The notes under the pieces are model-generated. The model was not told the origin of the DNA, did not search any database, and worked only from the letters and a program-made list of their open reading frames with translations. Source: Pseudomonas argentinensis (GTDB taxonomy: Bacteria; Pseudomonadota; Gammaproteobacteria; Pseudomonadales; Pseudomonadaceae). From it: a DNA stretch of 64,000 nucleotides. Made by a program: the position numbers and the translations under genes. Each line of letters opens with the position of its first letter. The stretch's first letter is position 1. The stretch is from the NCBI RefSeq assembly GCF_001839655.2, contig NZ_CP056087.1, forward strand, positions 558,001-622,000, in the 5' to 3' direction. Shown here piece by piece: positions 60,252 to 64,000 of the stretch.

Positions 60252-61832
60252 TTACAGGGCGTCGCGGCTGCTGGCGCCATCCACCAGGCGGGCGATCTGC
60301 AGCGGGTTGGCGTTCTTCAACGCGTCCGGCAGCAGGGCATCCGGGCAGTTCTGGTAGCACACCGGGCGCAGGAAGCGATCGATGGCCAGGGTGCCGACCG
60401 AAGTACCGCGAGCGTCGGAGGTCGCCGGGTACGGGCCGCCGTGGACCATGGAATCACAGACTTCCACGCCGGTCGGGTAACCGTTGAACAGCACGCGGCC
60501 AACCTTCTGCTCGAGCAGCGCGAACAGCTCTTCGCTACCGGCCAGATCGCCCGGCTCGGTAAGCAGCGTGGCGGTCAGCTGGCCGTGCAGGCCATCGATG
60601 GCTTTCAGCAGCTCGGCCTTGTCGGCCACTTCGACGACGATGGTGGTCGGGCCGAAGACTTCTTCCTGCAGCAGTTCGTCGCCGCCCAGCAGCAGGCTGA
60701 CGTCGGCCTTGAACAGTTGCGGTCGAGCCTGGTTGCCTTCCTGCTTGGCACCGGTCAGGTGAGTGATGCCGGAGTGGGCATTCAGCGCTTCCAGGCCTTT
60801 CACGTAGCTCTTCAGGGTGCCGGCGTTGAGCATGGTCTGCGGCTGCTGTTCGGCCATCTTGGCGGTGAAGCTTTCCAGGAAGGCGCTGAACTCCGGCGAA
60901 CGGATGCCGATCACCAAACCCGGGTTGGTGCAGAACTGACCACAGCCCATGACCACGGAACCGGCCAGCTCGCCGGCGATCTTCTCGCCACGGGCCTTGG
61001 CGGCTTCGGGCAGCAGGATGACCGGGTTGATGCTGCTCATCTCGGCGAACACCGGGATCGGCTGCGGGCGGGCCGCGGCCATGTCGCACAGGGCGCGACC
61101 GCCTTTCAGCGAGCCGGTGAAGCCGACCGCCTGGATTGCCGGGTGCTTGACCAGCGCCTCGCCAACGCCCGAGCCGTAGATCATGTTGAACACGCCTTTC
61201 GGCATGCCGGTTTTCTCGGCGGCGCGCAGGATGGCTTCACCCACGTGGGCGGCGGTGGTCATGTGGCCGCTGTGGGCCTTGAACACCACCGGGCAACCGG
61301 CGGCCAGGGCGGCGGCGGTATCGCCACCGGCGGTGGAGAAGGCCAGCGGAAAGTTGCTGGCGCCGAACACGGCGACCGGGCCCAGGCCGATGCGGTACTG
61401 GCGCAGGTCCGGGCGCGGCAGCGGCTGGCGATCCGGCAGGGCGCGGTCGATACGCGCGCCGTAGAAGTCACCGCGGCGCAACACCTTGGCGAACAGGCGC
61501 ATCTGGCCGCTGGTACGGCCGCGCTCGCCCTGGATACGGGCGGTCGGCAGGGCGGTTTCGCGGGTTACGGTGGCGACGAATTCGTCGCCCAGGGCGTCCA
61601 GCTCATCGGCGATGGCGTCGAGGAACTCGGCGCGCTTGGCGGCGGGCAGGCTGCGGTAAGTCGGGTAGGCAGCAGCGGCTGCTTTGGCGGCGGCGTCGAC
61701 TTCCTCAGGCGTGGCCTGGATGAAATCGAAGGGCAGGGCTTCGCCAGTGGTAGCGTCATGGCTCTTGTGAATGACGGAGCCGGCTGCGCTGAACGCGCCG
61801 CCGATGATGTTGTGGCCGATGGTAGCGGGCAT
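60252..61832 (-). CDS. Alpha-ketoglutaric semialdehyde dehydrogenase
   Basis: A 526-residue NAD(P)-dependent aldehyde dehydrogenase. The catalytic cysteine is in GCGQFCTNPG, the general-base glutamate in VFAEMSS and the coenzyme loop in GFTGSLKGG. It is closest by pattern to the ketoglutarate semialdehyde dehydrogenases. The two neighbouring genes for hydroxyproline breakdown place it at the last step, giving 2-oxoglutarate. Confidence 0.88.
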   Translation of the reverse strand: MPATIGHNIIGGAFSAAGSVIHKSHDATTGEALPFDFIQATPEEVDAAAKAAAAAYPTYRSLPAAKRAEFLDAIADELDALGDEFVATVTRETALPTARIQGERGRTSGQMRLFAKVLRRGDFYGARIDRALPDRQPLPRPDLRQYRIGLGPVAVFGASNFPLAFSTAGGDTAAALAAGCPVVFKAHSGHMTTAAHVGEAILRAAEKTGMPKGVFNMIYGSGVGEALVKHPAIQAVGFTGSLKGGRALCDMAAARPQPIPVFAEMSSINPVILLPEAAKARGEKIAGELAGSVVMGCGQFCTNPGLVIGIRSPEFSAFLESFTAKMAEQQPQTMLNAGTLKSYVKGLEALNAHSGITHLTGAKQEGNQARPQLFKADVSLLLGGDELLQEEVFGPTTIVVEVADKAELLKAIDGLHGQLTATLLTEPGDLAGSEELFALLEQKVGRVLFNGYPTGVEVCDSMVHGGPYPATSDARGTSVGTLAIDRFLRPVCYQNCPDALLPDALKNANPLQIARLVDGASSRDAL

Positions 61833-62143
61833 TGTTAGCTCCTGTTGAGGACGTTTACACGTACGGAAAAGACTTTGATTGTACGATGTCTGATCAGTTG
61901 CGCAAGTCTGCCATTTTTCTTGCCGGGTGCTCAGCGCTCCGGCCTCGATATCCCGCTCGGCAGGGCGTGGGGCGGCGAGGTGTCAAACGCGCAGCGCGAG
62001 GCTGGATCAGCACCGATGAGTTCCTGGGTAAACATCTCGGCAGCTGTGCTCAGGCAAGGCAATCAGCCCACGCAGGCAGGCTGTCATTCACTACGAGTCA
62101 GCTTGGCCGGATGCGTTGCAGGCAGCCGGCCAAGGTACAGGGA
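61833..62143. other. Gap between the dehydrogenase and deaminase genes
   Basis: 311 bp without a gene. A GATTGTACGATGTCTGATCA block near 61876 lies about 45 bases before the dehydrogenase and may hold its promoter or operator. No terminator hairpin was seen after the deaminase gene. Confidence 0.45.
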
Positions 62144-63091
62144 TCAGGCGGCGCTGTTTGCGGCCGACCAGTTGGCGTACCACTGGCGGAACAGCGTGTA
62201 TTGCGTCTCGGTGTAGTTACGCTGGGCGTCGCTGAGGGCATCGGTTTGGTTGAAGTGCAGGGCGTATTCCTGATCGCCGCCCAGCACCATCAGATACTTG
62301 TAATAGAGAACCAGGTCGCAGCCCTCGTCGAAGGACGACAGCACGTTCAGCGCTTCGGAAAGCTCCAGGGCGCGGCGGCGGGAAACGGCGTCGCCCTTGG
62401 CGGCCTGCTTGCTCAGCTCGACCAGTCGCAGCACTTCGCGTGGCAGGGCGTTACCGATACCGGTAATGGCACCAGTGGCGCCGCAATTGACGAAGCCATG
62501 CACCACCTGGGTGTCGACCCCGGCCATGAGGATCACCTGATCATCCTGTGAGGTGATGTGCTCGGCGGCGTAGCGCATGTCGGCGGCGCCACCGAATTCC
62601 TTGAAGCCGATCAGGTTGGGGTACTTGCGGCGCAGCTTGAAGAACAGCTCGGCGCGGGTCGCGAAGCCGTAGTACGGGCTGTTGTAGATCACCGCCGGAA
62701 GCGCTGGCGCCGCTTCGAGGATGGCCGCGAAGTGGGCTTCCTGAGCGGCTGGGGAAGCGCCACGGGACAATACGCGCGGGATGACCATCAGGCCACCGGC
62801 GCCGACCTTGGCAGCATGGGCGGCGTGGGAAACCGCTTCACGGCTGTTCACCGCACCGGTGCCGACGATGGTCGGAATCCCGGCAGCGACCAGGCGGGCC
62901 ACGCCTTCCTGGCGTTGGGCCTCGGTGAGCAACGGCCAGTCGCCCATGGAGCCGCAGTAGACCACCGCGCTCATGCCGGCCTGGATCAGCTCTTTGCCCT
63001 TGCGCACCAGGGCGTCGAAGTCCGGTTTGCGCTCGGCGGTGCAGGGGGTCATCAGGGCGGGGATGGTGCCGGTGAAAATATTGCTGCTCAT
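62144..63091 (-). CDS. lhpC: Delta1-pyrroline-4-hydroxy-2-carboxylate deaminase (dihydrodipicolinate synthase family)
   Basis: A 315-residue TIM-barrel lyase of the DapA/NanA superfamily. The Schiff-base lysine is in LIGFKEFGG near residue 168 and the catalytic tyrosine in YNSPYYGF near residue 140. Family and neighbours support the hydroxyproline-pathway deaminase that yields ketoglutarate semialdehyde. The start is ATG 63091 (MSSNIFTG). A palindrome at 63121 lies 30 bases upstream. Confidence 0.85.
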   Translation of the reverse strand: MSSNIFTGTIPALMTPCTAERKPDFDALVRKGKELIQAGMSAVVYCGSMGDWPLLTEAQRQEGVARLVAAGIPTIVGTGAVNSREAVSHAAHAAKVGAGGLMVIPRVLSRGASPAAQEAHFAAILEAAPALPAVIYNSPYYGFATRAELFFKLRRKYPNLIGFKEFGGAADMRYAAEHITSQDDQVILMAGVDTQVVHGFVNCGATGAITGIGNALPREVLRLVELSKQAAKGDAVSRRRALELSEALNVLSSFDEGCDLVLYYKYLMVLGGDQEYALHFNQTDALSDAQRNYTETQYTLFRQWYANWSAANSAA

Positions 63092-63120
63092 GGGTGTGCC
63101 TCCTGGGCGCATTAATATTA

Positions 63121-63134
63121 TTTCGTATACGAAA
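63121..63134. promoter_or_regulatory. Palindromic operator candidate before lhpC
   Basis: TTTCGTATACGAAA, a perfect 14-bp palindrome with a GTATAC centre, 30 bases before the deaminase start. GntR/FadR-type regulators often bind sites of this kind. No regulator gene is in the window. Confidence 0.6.
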
Positions 63135-63296
63135 GTGAGAGGCCGTGGTGGGCCGTCTGTTTTCCGTTGTTGGGCGTAACGCCCGGTTCATTGCGCCGGC
63201 GAACCGGCAGTTTCAAGTTTCAATCCGTCTTGGAGCCTGTTCACGATCTTTGTTTACCTGAAGCGGCAGCTACAAGGCAGAAGCGCCCGCTCCCAG

Positions 63297-63374
63297 CGTA
63301 GGGTGGACAACGCTCTTTTTGTCCACCATTGCGCTCGCAGAGCGGTGGACGGATGAAGCGTCGTCCACCCTACG
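63297..63374. repeat. 78-bp element with 12-bp terminal inverted repeats
   Basis: Ends CGTAGGGTGGAC (63297-63308) and GTCCACCCTACG (63363-63374) are perfect inverted repeats, with further GTCCACC/GGTGGAC pairs inside. This resembles the small GTAGGGTGGA-type dispersed repeats of Pseudomonas. Confidence 0.7.
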
Positions 63375-63455
63375 AAAGGCCGCTTTCGCCACTGCGCTGC
63401 CAAAATCGACGAGCCTGGGCTGAAAAATCATGAACAGGCTCTTATGAACGGGTCC

Positions 63456-64000
63456 TTACAGCTTCAGCTCCACCGGCCAGGTATCCGACAGGCGATAGCC
63501 CGTTGGCCAGGGGTCGCTCGGGTCGAGCAGGTGCTGGTGAGTACCGGTGATCCACGCCCGGCCGGATAGGCAGGGGTAGATCGCCGGACGACCGGCCACG
63601 TCGGTGAGTGAGTCGATGCGGCAGTGGAATTCGGAGCCGATGATCGAGCGGCCGATAAAGCGTTCGCCCACCGCCAGCTGACCTTTGGCGTGCATGACCG
63701 CCATGCGCGCCGAGCAACCAGTGCCGCAGGGCGAGCGGTCGATCTTGCCGGGGCGGATGACCACCGCGTTGGCGCCGGTGGCGATGCCGTTCTCGTGCAC
63801 CACTGGCGCGGCGATCTGGCAGAAGGAGATATGGCTCCAGTCCGGGTTCAGCGGATGCTGAAAACCGAGCTGCTCATTGGCGGCCTTGGTGATGCGCAGG
63901 CCTATGGCAACGAGATCGGCCGCTTCATCGGCCTGAATGGCGAAACCCAGGTGGCGTGCGTCAGCGATCACGAAGCTGTCGCCGCCGTAAGCGGTATCGA
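63456..64000 (-). CDS. lhpA: 4-hydroxyproline 2-epimerase / proline racemase family (partial)
   Basis: The C-terminal 180 residues of a proline-racemase-family enzyme; the N-terminus lies beyond the window. GGDSFVIAD and the catalytic block [14 protein letters not shown] are visible. A cysteine in SPCGTG fits a racemase/epimerase rather than the hydroxyproline dehydratase, which has Thr there. It would convert trans-4-L-hydroxyproline to cis-4-D-hydroxyproline, the first step of the pathway whose last steps are encoded next door. Confidence 0.88.
   Translation of the reverse strand, partial: DTAYGGDSFVIADARHLGFAIQADEAADLVAIGLRITKAANEQLGFQHPLNPDWSHISFCQIAAPVVHENGIATGANAVVIRPGKIDRSPCGTGCSARMAVMHAKGQLAVGERFIGRSIIGSEFHCRIDSLTDVAGRPAIYPCLSGRAWITGTHQHLLDPSDPWPTGYRLSDTWPVELKL

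Larger units (their letters stand above)
63092..63455. other. Gap between epimerase and deaminase genes
   Basis: 364 bp. It contains the operator-like palindrome at 63121-63134 and the inverted-repeat element at 63297-63374. Otherwise nothing gene-like was seen. Confidence 0.55.

Noticed and set aside
61876..61886. ATTGTACGAT as a second copy of the lhpC palindrome
   Set aside because: Only loosely symmetric and two bases shorter at the centre than TTTCGTATACGAAA, so not the same site.

Overview
The window is a Pseudomonas-type chromosome segment around the replication origin. The evidence is the order gyrB-recF-dnaN-dnaA | oriC | rpmH-rnpA-yidD-yidC-mnmE-mnmG-rsmG-parA-parB-atpIBEFHAGDC-glmU-glmR-glmS, perfect parS sites inside recF, high-GC codon use and several REP-like hairpins. 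I cannot name a species. No tRNA, rRNA, insertion sequence, prophage or CRISPR array was seen.

Layout. 1-5125 (+): a lipid-metabolism operon resembling E. coli ynbBCD (hydrolase-methyltransferase fusion, PAP2/dual-specificity phosphatase, small membrane protein, acyltransferase, CdsA-like enzyme); its upstream part lies outside the window. 5197-11507 (-): gyrB, recF, dnaN, dnaA. 11508-12023: oriC with DnaA boxes and an AT-rich unwinding element. 12024-20936 (+): ribosome, RNase P, membrane insertion, tRNA modification and chromosome segregation genes. A second DnaA-box plus AT-rich module lies before mnmG. 20937-28228: the ATP synthase operon with a clear promoter and terminator. 28347-32469: amino-sugar synthesis (glmU, glmR, glmS). 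32469-41600: a YczE-like membrane protein, a second methionine aminopeptidase coupled to a ParD-like gene, PhoX with a candidate Pho box, zwf divergent from an RpiR-type regulator, and the autotransporter PlpD.

42826-57015 is a cobalamin region: cobM, cobE, cbtA and cbtB (-) and cobW and cobN (+), with two divergent cobalamin riboswitches between them, then a ChlI/ChlD-like pair. Within it sit an ABC-F ATPase gene with a small-ORF leader, a DAHP synthase gene behind an aromatic-rich attenuator, and a LOG-family gene. A leucine-rich-repeat protein kinase and an MHS-family transporter follow. The right end (60252-64000, -) encodes hydroxyproline breakdown: ketoglutarate semialdehyde dehydrogenase, pyrroline-hydroxycarboxylate deaminase and a partial 4-hydroxyproline epimerase.

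The signals I consider most worth following are: two aromatic-rich leader ORFs flanking a terminator before the DAHP synthase gene; two matching DnaA-box/unwinding modules 4.6 kb apart; the ParD-like/MetAP module with its palindromic operator candidate; the ynb-like lipid operon; and a 180-bp tandem repeat that separates cobW from cobN and removes the expected ribosome binding site.
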